A stretch of DNA of 64,000 nucleotides from Sulfitobacter sp. (GCA_017854855.1 JAFMGZ010000003.1:1-64000); one strand, 5' to 3'. Numbered from the stretch's first letter, positions 10,012 to 18,899 are shown. The notes: generated by a model not told the origin, from the sequence alone. A program made the numbers and translations.

Positions 10012-10337
10012 GCCTGAGCGCTGCGGATACCGCCTTTGCGCGGGAACTCTTCGCATCCATCCCCGCCCTGACCACCCGCAAGATGTTTGGCGGCTTGGGC
10101 ATCTATTCAAACGGTGTGATCTTTGCGCTCATGCGCTCTGACGGCCAGCTGTTGCTCAAGGCCCAATCCGTCCCCTTTACCGCGACATTGGCCACCATGG
10201 GGTCCACCCAATGGACCTATACCCGCAAGACGGGTGCGCAGGCCGCGATGCCCTATTGGACCCTGCCCGATGCCGCCCTGGATGATCCGGAACTGGCCGG
10301 CCAACTTGCATCGCAAGCGCTGGCCGCGTTGCTTTAG
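10008..10337 (+). CDS. TfoX/Sxy N-terminal domain protein
   Basis: A 109-residue protein made only of the TfoX/Sxy N-terminal domain: ARELFASIPALTTRKMFGGLGIYSNGVIFALMRSDGQLLLKA is characteristic. In gammaproteobacteria full-length Sxy promotes competence. The N-terminal domain alone is widespread with unknown function, so a competence role should not be assumed. It overlaps the Fe-S carrier gene by four bases, which suggests translational coupling. Confidence 0.87.
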   Translation: MSLSAADTAFARELFASIPALTTRKMFGGLGIYSNGVIFALMRSDGQLLLKAQSVPFTATLATMGSTQWTYTRKTGAQAAMPYWTLPDAALDDPELAGQLASQALAALL

Positions 10338-10441
10338 CACGGCACATCGCGTAAGCCTGCCGGGTCTGGCCCAGGCGCACCTATTGCGCGGGACCCGGGC
10401 ATCAACGGGCACAGATTGATCACAGCAACAAGAGGACAGCC

Positions 10442-11185
10442 ATGCGCCGCAAGATTGCCGCCGGAAACTGGAAAATGAACGGCACAGGCGCTGCCCTGGC
10501 CGAACTGGATGCCATCGCCGCAGGCCTGCCGACTGCACCTCCAGAGGTGGTGATCTGCCCGCCAGCCCCGCTGCTCTTTCGCGCCGCCAAAGTGGCGGCA
10601 GCTGCCGGCCTGTCGATCGGCGCACAAGATTGCCACATGCAAACCTCGGGGGCCTTCACCGGCGACATCTCCGCCCAGATGATCGCCGATACAGGTGCCA
10701 CCTTTGTCATCGTCGGCCATTCCGAACGCCGTGAGGCCCATGCCGAATCCGACAGCGATGTCCGCGCCAAGGCCAAGGCCGCCTGGGCTGCGGACCTCAC
10801 CCCGATCATCTGCATCGGCGAGGAACTTGACGAACGCGAGGCCAACAACACGCTCGACATCATCGGCGGCCAGCTTGCAGGCTCCGTGCCCGATGCCGTG
10901 ACCGCAACCAATACCGTCATCGCCTATGAACCGATCTGGGCCATCGGCACCGGCAAGGTGCCCAGTCTCGACCAGATCATCGAAGTCCATGATTTCATCC
11001 GCGCCCAATTGACCAAACGCTTCGGCGCGCAAATCGGCAATGCCCTCCCCCTGCTCTACGGCGGCTCTGTCAAACCCGACAATGCTGCCCACATCTTTGC
11101 AGCCGGAAACGTCGACGGCTTTCTCGTCGGCGGTGCCTCCCTCACAGCGCGCGACTTCCTGCCGATCATCTCAGCCCTCACTTGA
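10442..11185 (+). CDS. tpiA: Triose-phosphate isomerase
   Basis: Interconverts dihydroxyacetone phosphate and glyceraldehyde 3-phosphate; 247 residues, standard length. Catalytic motifs are intact: AAGNWKMNG with Asn/Lys near the N-terminus, FVIVGHSERR with the catalytic His near 95, and AYEPIWAIGTGKVPS with the catalytic Glu near 163. The phosphate-binding LLYGGSVKPDN and GFLVGGASL follow. An AGAGGA ribosome-binding site lies seven bases before the ATG. It stands alone with a strong terminator downstream. Other glycolysis genes (two gap copies) lie about 32 kb away. Confidence 0.97.
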   Translation: MRRKIAAGNWKMNGTGAALAELDAIAAGLPTAPPEVVICPPAPLLFRAAKVAAAAGLSIGAQDCHMQTSGAFTGDISAQMIADTGATFVIVGHSERREAHAESDSDVRAKAKAAWAADLTPIICIGEELDEREANNTLDIIGGQLAGSVPDAVTATNTVIAYEPIWAIGTGKVPSLDQIIEVHDFIRAQLTKRFGAQIGNALPLLYGGSVKPDNAAHIFAAGNVDGFLVGGASLTARDFLPIISALT

Positions 11186-11190
11186 AGGCC

Positions 11191-11214
11191 CTCCTCTTTT
11201 TGGCCTTAAATACC
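11191..11214. repeat. Copy of a short gene-end repeat motif
   Basis: CTCCTCTTTTTGGCCTTAAATACC directly after tpiA resembles the right arm of the long hairpin at 49095-49116 (CTCCTTTTTGCCCAAATACTC), allowing small gaps. Both lie just past gene ends. This looks like one half of a dispersed intergenic element, but only a genome-wide search can show that. Confidence 0.35.
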
Positions 11215-11230
11215 TAAGGGCCCCACATGC

Positions 11231-11266
11231 AAAAGGCGGCACATCAAATCTGATGCGCCGCCTTTT
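11231..11266. terminator. Bidirectional terminator between tpiA and dctM
   Basis: AAAAGGCGGC-A-CATCA pairs with TGATG-C-GCCGCCTTTT, a 16-bp stem with one mismatch and a four-base loop. It has A/T tracts on both outer sides. It lies between convergent genes and can serve both. Confidence 0.9.
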
Positions 11267-11286
11267 CAGTTTCAAACCAGAAGGAT

Positions 11287-12663
11287 CTACCTGGTGATGA
11301 TCTCCGGGCCCATCATCATCGTCGGCAACCAGGTGCTCAGGATCGGGATATAGGTCACCATGATGAGGAAGACGAAAAGCACCGCCAGGAAGGGCAGCGC
11401 CGCCCGTACAACATTCATCATCGGCATATTCGCCACCCCAGAGGTCACAAAGAGGTTCAGACCCACAGGCGGCGTGATCATCCCGATCTCCATGTTCACC
11501 ACCATGATGATGCCCAGGTGAATGGGATCGATGCCCAGCTCAATCGCAATCGGAAACACCAGCGGTGCAACGATCACCAACAGACCCGAAGGCTCCATGA
11601 ATTGCCCCCCAATCAGCAAGATCACGTTCACGATCACCAGGAACATGATCGGACCAAAGCCCGCATCCAACATCGCCGCAGAAATCTGCTGCGGGATCTG
11701 CTCGTCGGTCAGCACGTGCTTGAGGATCAGCGCATTGGCGATGATGAACATCAAGGTCACGGTCAGCTTGCCCGCCTCAAACAGCGTATTGCGGGTGTCA
11801 CGGTGAAAGAACACGCTGATCAGCGCCATAGGCTTTTTCAACAGCGAGATATTCTGCCCGTCGCCCGACACATGCAGCGGACCCATGTCGCGATATACAA
11901 AGGAGGCGATGAAAAAGGCATAGACCGCCGCGACCGCTGCCGCTTCCGTGGGGGTAAAGATACCGCCATAGATGCCGCCCAGAATGATCACGATCAGGAA
12001 CAGACCCCAGCCCGCCTCAAACCCGGACCGGCGCACTTCGCCCCAGCCCTGCCATTCGCCCTTGGGCAGATTGCGCACCTTTGCGATGATATAAATCGTC
12101 AGCATCAGCATGAAACCGGCCAGCAGCCCCGGGATAACCCCGGCCAGGAACATCCGACCCACCGACACATCCGTGGCAGAGGCATAGACCACCATCACGA
12201 TCGACGGCGGGATCAGGATGCCCAAGGTGCCCGCAACTGCGATCACACCAGCTGCGAAGTCCTTCGTATATCCGACTTCGCGCATGCCTACGATCACGAT
12301 CGACCCGATCGCAACCACGGTCGCTGGCGAAGAGCCACTCAGCGCCGCGAACAGCATACAGGCAAACACGCCCGCAATCGCCAGACCGCCGGGCAGATGC
12401 CCCACCAGCGCAATGGAGAACCGGATGATCCGCCGCGCCACACCGCCCGTGGACATGAAACTGGAAGCCAGCACAAAGAACGGAATGGCCAGCAATGTAT
12501 AATGGCCCGCCATCGCCTGAAACAGTGTCTGTGCAATTGACGCCATGGAGGTGTCAGACAGAACCAACAGGAACATGATGGAGGAAAGGCCGAGCGAAAC
12601 GGCAATTGGCACACCAATCAGCATCAAGCCTACGACCATGGAAAAGAGAACAAAAACTTCCAT
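11287..12663 (-). CDS. dctM: TRAP dicarboxylate transporter, large permease DctM
   Basis: The large, 12-helix membrane subunit of a TRAP transporter that uses a Na+ gradient to take up organic acids; 458 residues. Very hydrophobic, with family features such as GLSSIMFLLVLSDTSMASIAQTLFQAMAGHYTLLAIPFFVLASSFM, FACMLFAALSGSSPATVVAIGSIV and ITPPVGLNLFVTSGVA. The start ATG 12661-12663 (MEVFVLFSMVVG) gives a four-base gap to the end of dctQ, so the genes are closely linked. It works with DctP (periplasmic binding protein) and DctQ. Confidence 0.95.
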   Translation of the reverse strand: MEVFVLFSMVVGLMLIGVPIAVSLGLSSIMFLLVLSDTSMASIAQTLFQAMAGHYTLLAIPFFVLASSFMSTGGVARRIIRFSIALVGHLPGGLAIAGVFACMLFAALSGSSPATVVAIGSIVIVGMREVGYTKDFAAGVIAVAGTLGILIPPSIVMVVYASATDVSVGRMFLAGVIPGLLAGFMLMLTIYIIAKVRNLPKGEWQGWGEVRRSGFEAGWGLFLIVIILGGIYGGIFTPTEAAAVAAVYAFFIASFVYRDMGPLHVSGDGQNISLLKKPMALISVFFHRDTRNTLFEAGKLTVTLMFIIANALILKHVLTDEQIPQQISAAMLDAGFGPIMFLVIVNVILLIGGQFMEPSGLLVIVAPLVFPIAIELGIDPIHLGIIMVVNMEIGMITPPVGLNLFVTSGVANMPMMNVVRAALPFLAVLFVFLIMVTYIPILSTWLPTMMMGPEIITR

Positions 12664-12667
12664 GCGC

Positions 12668-13348
12668 TCAGTCTCCCGCATTCATATGTTTGACGTCTTC
12701 AATCGCATCTTCAACCTCGTGGCTGACGATCAAGCTGTCTTGTTGACCCCGCACCACACGCAAGGTTGCCTGCACAAATCGAAACACAAGCAATGCCATG
12801 CCAATCGGCAAGATTGCATAGGGAATGAAGCGCGGCAGCTTTTCATAGGCCTCGCCCTCATTCATGATGGGTTCAATCCAGCGCAACCATTCCGGAAATG
12901 GCATATCGACAACTTCGTACCACGCCTGGTCGCGGCTGTCGGCAAACCCGGTGGGGAACCAGCGGCCGGTCGTCGCATCCAGCCCAGCAAACGGTGCCCA
13001 GTAATCCCACGCCCCCTTCATCAACATGACCGCATAGATCACGCAGATCACCCCTGACACGATGGCCAGAACCCGGCGCGGTCCCTTGTCGAAAAGGTTC
13101 ACCACAGCGTCTACACCAAGGTGGGCTGTGACCTTGACGGCATAACTCACGCCGAACAGGACCAGCCATGCAAACAGGAACGTCACCGCTTCAAGTCCCC
13201 AGATCAGACCGGTGTTGAACCCGTAGCGTAAAACAACGTTTATGAATGTAATGATTGTCATCAAGCCAAGGATCAACGCAATCGCGGTCTCCTCAAAGCT
13301 GTGTACAAAGCGGCCCAAAGCACCGCGTGGTTCGAAATGCGAAGACAT
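12668..13348 (-). CDS. dctQ: TRAP dicarboxylate transporter, small permease DctQ
   Basis: The small four-helix TRAP subunit; 226 residues, slightly longer than typical because of a soluble insertion around residues 115-155 (DATTGRWFPTGFADSRDQAWYEVVDMPFPEWLRW). Hydrophobic segments include TAIALILGLMTIITFINVVLRYGFN, AVTFLFAWLVLFGVSYAV and AILPIGMALLVFRFVQATLRVV. It forms the membrane complex with DctM. It lies between dctP and dctM in the usual P-Q-M order, in one transcription unit. Confidence 0.93.
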   Translation of the reverse strand: MSSHFEPRGALGRFVHSFEETAIALILGLMTIITFINVVLRYGFNTGLIWGLEAVTFLFAWLVLFGVSYAVKVTAHLGVDAVVNLFDKGPRRVLAIVSGVICVIYAVMLMKGAWDYWAPFAGLDATTGRWFPTGFADSRDQAWYEVVDMPFPEWLRWIEPIMNEGEAYEKLPRFIPYAILPIGMALLVFRFVQATLRVVRGQQDSLIVSHEVEDAIEDVKHMNAGD

Positions 13349-13431
13349 CGCCGCTCCCCCTTCAAAGCAGTATGTTCAAAAACCCGGTCCGCACCTTGGT
13401 GCGAACCGGGCAGATCGCGATTACGCGCAGA

Positions 13432-14427
13432 TCAATGCTTGGCGTTGATCGCTTGTGCCGCGTCGATGTTTTCTTGACCGACATCGCCGACGAACTGCGC
13501 CCAAACCGGCATCATTGCGTCAACCCAGACCTGGCGCTGCTCTGCTGTCAGCTCGATGATGGGGGAACCTGCATCCAGGACCGCCTGACGGGCATCAGCG
13601 TCAACCTGACCAACAGCCGCGTTACGCTCGATTGTTACTTCTTCGAGAATGGTCGCCAGTTGTGTGCGCACGTCATCTGGCAGGCTTTCCCACCAATCGG
13701 TGGATGTCACAACCATATAGTCGATGATGCCGTGGTTGGTTTCGGTGATACCGTCCTGCACCTCAAAGAACTTCTGACCATAGATGTTGGACCATGTGTT
13801 CTCTTGTCCATCCACAACGCCGGTTTGCAGCGCGCCGTAAACTTCGGAGAAGGCCATTGGCTGTGGGCTGACACCGATGGCTTCCATCTGCGCCTTGATC
13901 ACGTCAGAAGGCTGCACGCGGAATTTCAGGCCATTGGCATCAGAAGGCAGGTTCAGTGGCTTGTTGGCCGACATCTGCTTCATTCCGTTGTGCCAGAACT
14001 GCAGACCTTGCAGACCACGACGGGTCATGCTGGACTTCATCGCTTCGCCTGTTTCGGACGTCTGGAAATCATCTACCGCGTTGATGTTCTTGAACATGAA
14101 AGGCAGATCGAAAATGCGGAATACTTTGGTGAACTGCTCAAACTTGGACAGCGAAGGGGCTGCCATCTGAACGTCGCCCTGCAGCATCGCTTCAAGCACT
14201 TTGTCATCATCATACAGCGTGGAGTTCGGGAAAACTTCCATGCAGGCCTTGCCGTTCATTTCTTCGTTCACGCGCTCCATCAGCAGCGTGGCCGCAATAC
14301 CTTTTGGGTGTTTGTCAGTGTTGGTCACATGGCTGAACTTGATTACGATTTCGCCATCGTCGCAGGCTGCTGCAACGGCACCGGCGGATACGGTCATAGC
14401 CAAAACGGCCATAGTCAAAAATTTCAT
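13432..14427 (-). CDS. dctP: TRAP dicarboxylate-binding protein DctP
   Basis: Periplasmic solute-binding protein for C4-dicarboxylates; 331 residues. A signal peptide is visible at the N-terminus (MKFLTMAVLAMTVSAGAVAAA, cleavage near residue 20). The family's substrate-carboxylate Arg lies in LKFRVQPSDVI near residue 160, followed by MAFSEVYGALQTGVVDGQENTWSNI. The start at 14425-14427 is preceded by GGGAGGAG. A longer in-frame start would hide the signal peptide and is rejected. The 240 bases upstream contain two DctD-like palindromes (14615-14632 and 14647-14664). The dctB and dctD genes next to it point to dicarboxylates such as succinate, malate or fumarate as substrates. Confidence 0.95.
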   Translation of the reverse strand: MKFLTMAVLAMTVSAGAVAAACDDGEIVIKFSHVTNTDKHPKGIAATLLMERVNEEMNGKACMEVFPNSTLYDDDKVLEAMLQGDVQMAAPSLSKFEQFTKVFRIFDLPFMFKNINAVDDFQTSETGEAMKSSMTRRGLQGLQFWHNGMKQMSANKPLNLPSDANGLKFRVQPSDVIKAQMEAIGVSPQPMAFSEVYGALQTGVVDGQENTWSNIYGQKFFEVQDGITETNHGIIDYMVVTSTDWWESLPDDVRTQLATILEEVTIERNAAVGQVDADARQAVLDAGSPIIELTAEQRQVWVDAMMPVWAQFVGDVGQENIDAAQAINAKH

Positions 14428-14614
14428 GGTGTCTCCTCCCAGAGATATAGAATCATGGTCACGCAGGGAATTTCCCTCGCTGGTCAGACTAGACATCGGC
14501 GGATGTCGGCTCACAAGGATCTGACCGGATCGCGCCGAAAATAATACTTTTACAATATATTTCAGGTATTTGGGTGAAAATCCCAACTCAGTTCAGCACT
14601 CTTTGAAAGCAGCT

Positions 14615-14632
14615 TGTGCGAATATCCGCACG
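14615..14632. promoter_or_regulatory. Candidate DctD operator, promoter-proximal copy
   Basis: GTGCG at 14616-14620 and CGCAC at 14627-14631 form an inverted repeat matching the second site at 14647-14664. It resembles, from memory, the TGTGCGG...CCGCACA sites bound by rhizobial DctD upstream of dctA. It lies about 190 bases upstream of the dctP start. Confidence 0.55.
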
Positions 14633-14646
14633 GCCCGCCCCTTGCC

Positions 14647-14664
14647 TGTGCGGAATTCCGCACA
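14647..14664. promoter_or_regulatory. Candidate DctD operator, distal copy
   Basis: TGTGCGGAATTCCGCACA is a perfect 18-bp palindrome that begins five bases past the dctD stop on the minus strand. Its centre is 32 bp from the centre of the proximal site, about three turns of DNA, so both would lie on the same face of the helix. Confidence 0.65.
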
Positions 14665-14668
14665 AACT

Positions 14669-15898
14669 TTATGCGCGAAAGTCCTCGGGGCGGATGCTGT
14701 AGCGTGCCAGTTTGTCGTAAAAGGTCTTGCGCGGCAGCTTGAGCGCCTCTGCCGCCGCCGAAGCCTGCCCCGCCGCCCGGCGCAAGGCCGTCTCCAGCAG
14801 CGAGCGTTCAATCATCGACATCTGTTCGACCAGCCCCAGCGAGGCATCCGCCGTCACCTCTTCGGGCATCCCCATGACAAAGCGCATGGCCGCAGACATC
14901 AGCGAACGGGCATTGCCCGGCCAGTCCCGCGCCATGAGACCGGCAATCACCTCGGGCGTGACCTCGGGGGCGGCCAGCCCGCCCTGCTCTGCGGCCTGCG
15001 CCACATAGCGGCGAAACATCACCGGAATGTCCTCGCGCCGTTCCGCCAGGGACGGGATGCGCACACTCAGCGCTTCCAGCCGGTAAAACAGATCGGCGTT
15101 GAACCGACCGGCCTGAACATCCCCCGCCAGATCGCGGGTATTGCCAGCAATCAGGCACACCCCCATCTGCCGGCCATCGGCCTCGCCCAATGCCAGCTGC
15201 ACCTGCGCGGGCAGTTGCGAAATCTCGTCGATGAACAGGCTGCCGCCTTCGGCCTCTTTCAGCGCGGCCGCCAGACCATCCGGGGACAGCCCCGAGGCCG
15301 CACGTTTGACGAAGGGTGCCTTGGAGCGGGCAGAGCTCAGGTGAATGACCTCTGCGACCTTGGAAATGCCCGATCCCGGCGCACCGGTGACCAGCGCATC
15401 GCCTTCGGCCTGACCCACCAGCCGCACCTGACGGCGCAGGTCATCGGCCAGCCCGGAAGAGCCAAAGATCATCCTTGCAGCCGGATCGCCGGTTTCGACC
15501 AACAACCGCAGCTTGCGGTTTTCCAGCACCAGCGCCCGCGTCTTGAGCGCGCGTTCCAGGATGCTGATCAGCGCGGCAGGCGCACAGGGTTTTTCAAGAA
15601 AGCCAAAGGCCCCCTGCCCCATGGCCGCCACGGCCATCGGAATATCGCCTTCGCCGGTCAACAAGATCACCGGCAGATCCGGGTCCTGCTTGCGGGCATA
15701 GTCCAACAGATGAAAGCCGTCCCGCCCCGGCATCCGCATGTCCGACAGGATCACCCCTTCAAACTTGGCCGTGATCCGATCCTTGGCCGCAACGAATGAA
15801 TTTGCGGTAATCGGGGTCATATCCGACAGCTCCAGCGTCTGTGCCAGGGCTTCGCGCACAGCCGCGTCATCATCGACCAATAGCACCTGACCGCTCAT
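14669..15898 (-). CDS. dctD: DctD-like response regulator with degenerate AAA+ domain
   Basis: Response regulator of the DctBD dicarboxylate two-component system; 409 residues, about 35-50 shorter than usual DctD. The receiver domain is intact (VDDDAAVREAL; phospho-acceptor Asp in ILSDMRMPG near residue 53; LLTGEG; EKPC). The central AAA+ domain is unusual. Walker A reads GAPGSGISK, with Ile where the lysine should be. The ELFGHE-GAFTGA loop that contacts sigma-54 is missing: APFVKRAASGLSPDG runs straight to Walker B GGSLFIDEI. The arginine-finger region reads GRFNADLFYRL, one Arg replaced. The C-terminal Fis-type helix-turn-helix (AAEALKLPRKTFYDKLARY) is intact. It overlaps dctB by four bases. 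It probably acts without sigma-54. Confidence 0.9.
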   Translation of the reverse strand: MSGQVLLVDDDAAVREALAQTLELSDMTPITANSFVAAKDRITAKFEGVILSDMRMPGRDGFHLLDYARKQDPDLPVILLTGEGDIPMAVAAMGQGAFGFLEKPCAPAALISILERALKTRALVLENRKLRLLVETGDPAARMIFGSSGLADDLRRQVRLVGQAEGDALVTGAPGSGISKVAEVIHLSSARSKAPFVKRAASGLSPDGLAAALKEAEGGSLFIDEISQLPAQVQLALGEADGRQMGVCLIAGNTRDLAGDVQAGRFNADLFYRLEALSVRIPSLAERREDIPVMFRRYVAQAAEQGGLAAPEVTPEVIAGLMARDWPGNARSLMSAAMRFVMGMPEEVTADASLGLVEQMSMIERSLLETALRRAAGQASAAAEALKLPRKTFYDKLARYSIRPEDFRA

Positions 15899-17664
15899 TG
15901 CTGCTCTCCCTGCTCGGCTGCCCGTTCCAATGTGACGGCAAAGACGGCACCGCCCTGGGCGTGGTTGCGCCCCTTGATCTGGCCGCCAAAGCTTTGGACG
16001 ATGCCATAGCTGATGGACAGACCCAGGCCCATCCCCCCCGTGTCGCCGACCTGTTTGGTGGTATAAAACGGATCAAAGACCTTGTCGGGCATTTCGATGC
16101 CCGGTCCGCTGTCTTGAAATTCCACTGTCACATCGCTGTCGGCGGTGATGGTGATGCACAAGACCTTTTCTGACTGGCCTTCCATGGCATCAACGGCATT
16201 GGTGATCAGGTTGACAAAGACCTGCCCCAGCCGCACCTCACCGCCGCGCACCCAGATTGGCGGGTCGGTGGGCCTATGGATGACGGTCACGCCCGCCGCT
16301 TCGCTATAGCTGGCGGTCAGTTCCAGCGCGGTATTCAGCGCCGCGCCCAGATCAACGCGCCCTTGCGGCATGTTTTCTTGCCGGGCAAAGGCGCGCAGGT
16401 TCTGGATGATCCGCCCCATCCGCTGGGTCAGATCCGAAATCCGGCTCAGGTTTTCGCCCGCGCGTTCGGGTGAACCCCGGTCCATGAATTTCACGGCATT
16501 ATCGGCAAAGGACCGGATCGCCATCAAGGGCTGGTTCAGCTCGTGACTGATGCCCGCAGACATCTGCCCCAGCGCGCTCAGCTTGCCGGCCTGCACCAGA
16601 TCATTCTGCGCGCGCCGCAATGCGGCCTGTGCCTCTTCGCGCTCTGCCGCCTCGGCCAGCAGTTTTGCATTCGTCTCGCGCAGGTCCTGCGTACGCTGCG
16701 TCACCCGCGCCTCAAGCTGGACATTCGCTGCAAACAGCGCGCGCCTCCGCTCTGCGGTCAGGAACAACAAGGACCCAAAGGCAATGCAAAGTGCCGCCAG
16801 CGCCGAGGCCTGCGCAAAAGCCAGCTGCCGGATCTGGGATATCTCGAGCAAGACCTCGCCTCTCATCCCGATCACCGGCAGATCCTGCGTCAGATGCAGC
16901 GCCTCGCGGGGCAGATAGGGACCCCAGCCAAGGGTCCAGATTTCATGGCCGTTGCGCATCTCGGCTGAGAATTCAGGGGCCTCTCCGGCGGGCGGGATCA
17001 GCCCTGCACTGCCCCGAGGCCGGGTCCAGAACAACAGCTCTGAGCGGTTGGAGATATAGACCTGCCCCCCCTCATCCGTGAAAAAGGCCGCCGGATTGGT
17101 GCCGCGCCAGTTATAGTCGATGCCGTTCAGATCAGTGATGACCACCACCGCGCCAAAAACCTTGCCATTGTCATCAAAAACCGGTGCAGCGTGGAAAAAG
17201 GCGCGCGGGGTCAGCGGCTCTGCGGGGCCATGACCCCAGCCCAAGGCCCCGCCAAGTGCGCGCTTGATATGGGCGTATTTGCCCAGATCAACCGGTGCCG
17301 TGCCAGAGGCGGATGCGGTCACCCGCCCTGATCGGTTCAGAACCAGCAGGTCAAGTGCGGCGGTCTTGTCGGCCACTTGCTGCAGCAGGCTCTTGATGTC
17401 AGGCCGGGGGCCATTTTCCAAGGCATCGCCAATGTCGGGATGATCCGCCATCAGAACCGCCAGATCCCGGTAGCGCTGCAATTGCCCGACCAGCCGGTCC
17501 CCGGCCAGCGCCAGATCGGCGCGGCCACGCTGGTCCAGCTGGTCCAGCCCCTGCTCAAAGGCATAGCGCCATACGACACCTGTCAGGATCAAAACGATCC
17601 CCAGAAATGCCAGCACAAATCCGGCTCTTTGGCGCAACCCATCTCTCATTGCGCCAGATTGCAT
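15895..17664 (-). CDS. dctB: DctB-like C4-dicarboxylate sensor histidine kinase
   Basis: Membrane sensor kinase; 589 residues. An N-terminal transmembrane helix (AGFVLAFLGIVLILTGVVWRYAF) leads to a periplasmic double-Cache-type sensor of about 230 residues and a second helix (ASALAALCIAFGSLLFLTA). A coiled coil (LEARVTQRTQDLRETNAKLLAEAAEREEAQ) precedes the dimerisation and phosphoacceptor helix SALGQMSAGISHELNQPLMAIRSFADNA. The ATPase domain has the N box VNLITNAVDAM, G1 DSGPGIE and G2 GMGLGLSIS. It overlaps dctD by four bases; together they sense external dicarboxylate and regulate dctPQM. The divergent P450 gene starts only 44 bases upstream. Confidence 0.94.
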   Translation of the reverse strand: MQSGAMRDGLRQRAGFVLAFLGIVLILTGVVWRYAFEQGLDQLDQRGRADLALAGDRLVGQLQRYRDLAVLMADHPDIGDALENGPRPDIKSLLQQVADKTAALDLLVLNRSGRVTASASGTAPVDLGKYAHIKRALGGALGWGHGPAEPLTPRAFFHAAPVFDDNGKVFGAVVVITDLNGIDYNWRGTNPAAFFTDEGGQVYISNRSELLFWTRPRGSAGLIPPAGEAPEFSAEMRNGHEIWTLGWGPYLPREALHLTQDLPVIGMRGEVLLEISQIRQLAFAQASALAALCIAFGSLLFLTAERRRALFAANVQLEARVTQRTQDLRETNAKLLAEAAEREEAQAALRRAQNDLVQAGKLSALGQMSAGISHELNQPLMAIRSFADNAVKFMDRGSPERAGENLSRISDLTQRMGRIIQNLRAFARQENMPQGRVDLGAALNTALELTASYSEAAGVTVIHRPTDPPIWVRGGEVRLGQVFVNLITNAVDAMEGQSEKVLCITITADSDVTVEFQDSGPGIEMPDKVFDPFYTTKQVGDTGGMGLGLSISYGIVQSFGGQIKGRNHAQGGAVFAVTLERAAEQGEQQ

Positions 17665-17708
17665 ATCCGCCCTTGCAAAGACCAGCCCCGAGCGGTTTGC
17701 TTGGACAG

Positions 17709-18899
17709 ATGAAAGACCTGAATCTGTCCCCGCTTGATCCCGACTTTGTCCAAGATCCCTATCTGGCCTATGACCGCGCCCGCGCGGCTGGCCCGGTGCT
17801 GTTCTGGCAGGACTACGGCATGCTGGCGGCCTTTGACGCGGCCACGGTGCAGGCGCTGTTGCGCGACCGCCGCCTGGGCCGGCAAAAGCCTGCGCATCTG
17901 CGCAGCCCCTATCCCGACCATCTTACCGCTTGGGGCAAGGTCGAGGACACGTCCATGCTGGACATGGAGCCACCCAACCACACCCGCCTGCGCGCACTTG
18001 TGCTGCGGGCCTTCACCTCGCGCCGCATCGCCGGACTGCGCCCGGATATCGAGACGATCACCGCAGAGCTGCTGGCCGATCTGCCCGAAACCCCCTTTGA
18101 TCTGATCCCCCACTTTTGCACCCAATTGCCCGTGCGCATCATTGCCCGTCTGCTTGGCGTGCCCGAAGAGATGTCGCCGGACCTGTTGCGCTGGTCCAAC
18201 GCCATGGTGGCCATGTATCAGGCAGGCCGAACCCGCATGATCGAAGATGCCGCCAATCAGGCCAGTCAGGACTTCACCGCCTTTCTGACAGATTACATCA
18301 CCCAACGCCGCAATGACCCGCGCGACGATCTGATCACCCAATTGATTGCCGCCGAAAAGGACGGCGAAAAGCTCAGCACCGATGAGCTGATCGGCACCTG
18401 TATCTTGCTGCTGAACGCGGGCCATGAGGCGACCGTGCATAGCATCGGCAATGCGGTGAAATGCCTGCTGGAGCATCAGACCCCGCACAGCGCCCTTGCC
18501 CCGGACCAGATCGCAGCCACCACCGAAGAACTGCTGCGCTATGATCCGCCGCTGCATATGTTTACCCGCTTTGCCTATGAGGATATTGATCTGGGCGGCA
18601 TCACCCTCAAGAAGGACCATGAAATCGCCCTGATCTTGGGCGCGGCCGGGCGCGACCCGGCCCTTTTTGCGGATGCAGACCGGTTCATCCCCGACCGGCT
18701 GGCCAAACCCCATGCCGCATTCGGGGGCGGATTACATTTCTGCGTCGGCGCACCCTTGGCCCGCCTTGAGCTGCAAATCGCCCTGCCCGCCCTTTTTGCG
18801 CATCTGCCCCAGATGCAACTGGCCGAACCGCCAACCTATGCGATGTCCTATCATTTCCACAAACTCGACCGCCTGATGATCAATCCGCGGCTTGGATAG
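17709..18899 (+). CDS. Cytochrome P450
   Basis: Soluble bacterial class I-type P450, 396 residues. The I-helix oxygen-activation motif is AGHEAT near residue 240, the ExxR pair is EELLRYDPP, and the haem-ligand loop is FGGGLHFCVGAPLARLEL with Cys near residue 345. TMLDMEPPNHTRLRALV is the conserved C-helix region. The start ATG 17709 (MKDLNLSPLDPDF) is chosen because the in-frame extension overlaps dctB and is not P450-like; no strong ribosome-binding site is visible. No ferredoxin partner is adjacent. The nearby 18978-19439 Lrp gene converges on it. Substrate unknown; a second P450 lies at 40342-41565. Confidence 0.93.
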   Translation: MKDLNLSPLDPDFVQDPYLAYDRARAAGPVLFWQDYGMLAAFDAATVQALLRDRRLGRQKPAHLRSPYPDHLTAWGKVEDTSMLDMEPPNHTRLRALVLRAFTSRRIAGLRPDIETITAELLADLPETPFDLIPHFCTQLPVRIIARLLGVPEEMSPDLLRWSNAMVAMYQAGRTRMIEDAANQASQDFTAFLTDYITQRRNDPRDDLITQLIAAEKDGEKLSTDELIGTCILLLNAGHEATVHSIGNAVKCLLEHQTPHSALAPDQIAATTEELLRYDPPLHMFTRFAYEDIDLGGITLKKDHEIALILGAAGRDPALFADADRFIPDRLAKPHAAFGGGLHFCVGAPLARLELQIALPALFAHLPQMQLAEPPTYAMSYHFHKLDRLMINPRLG

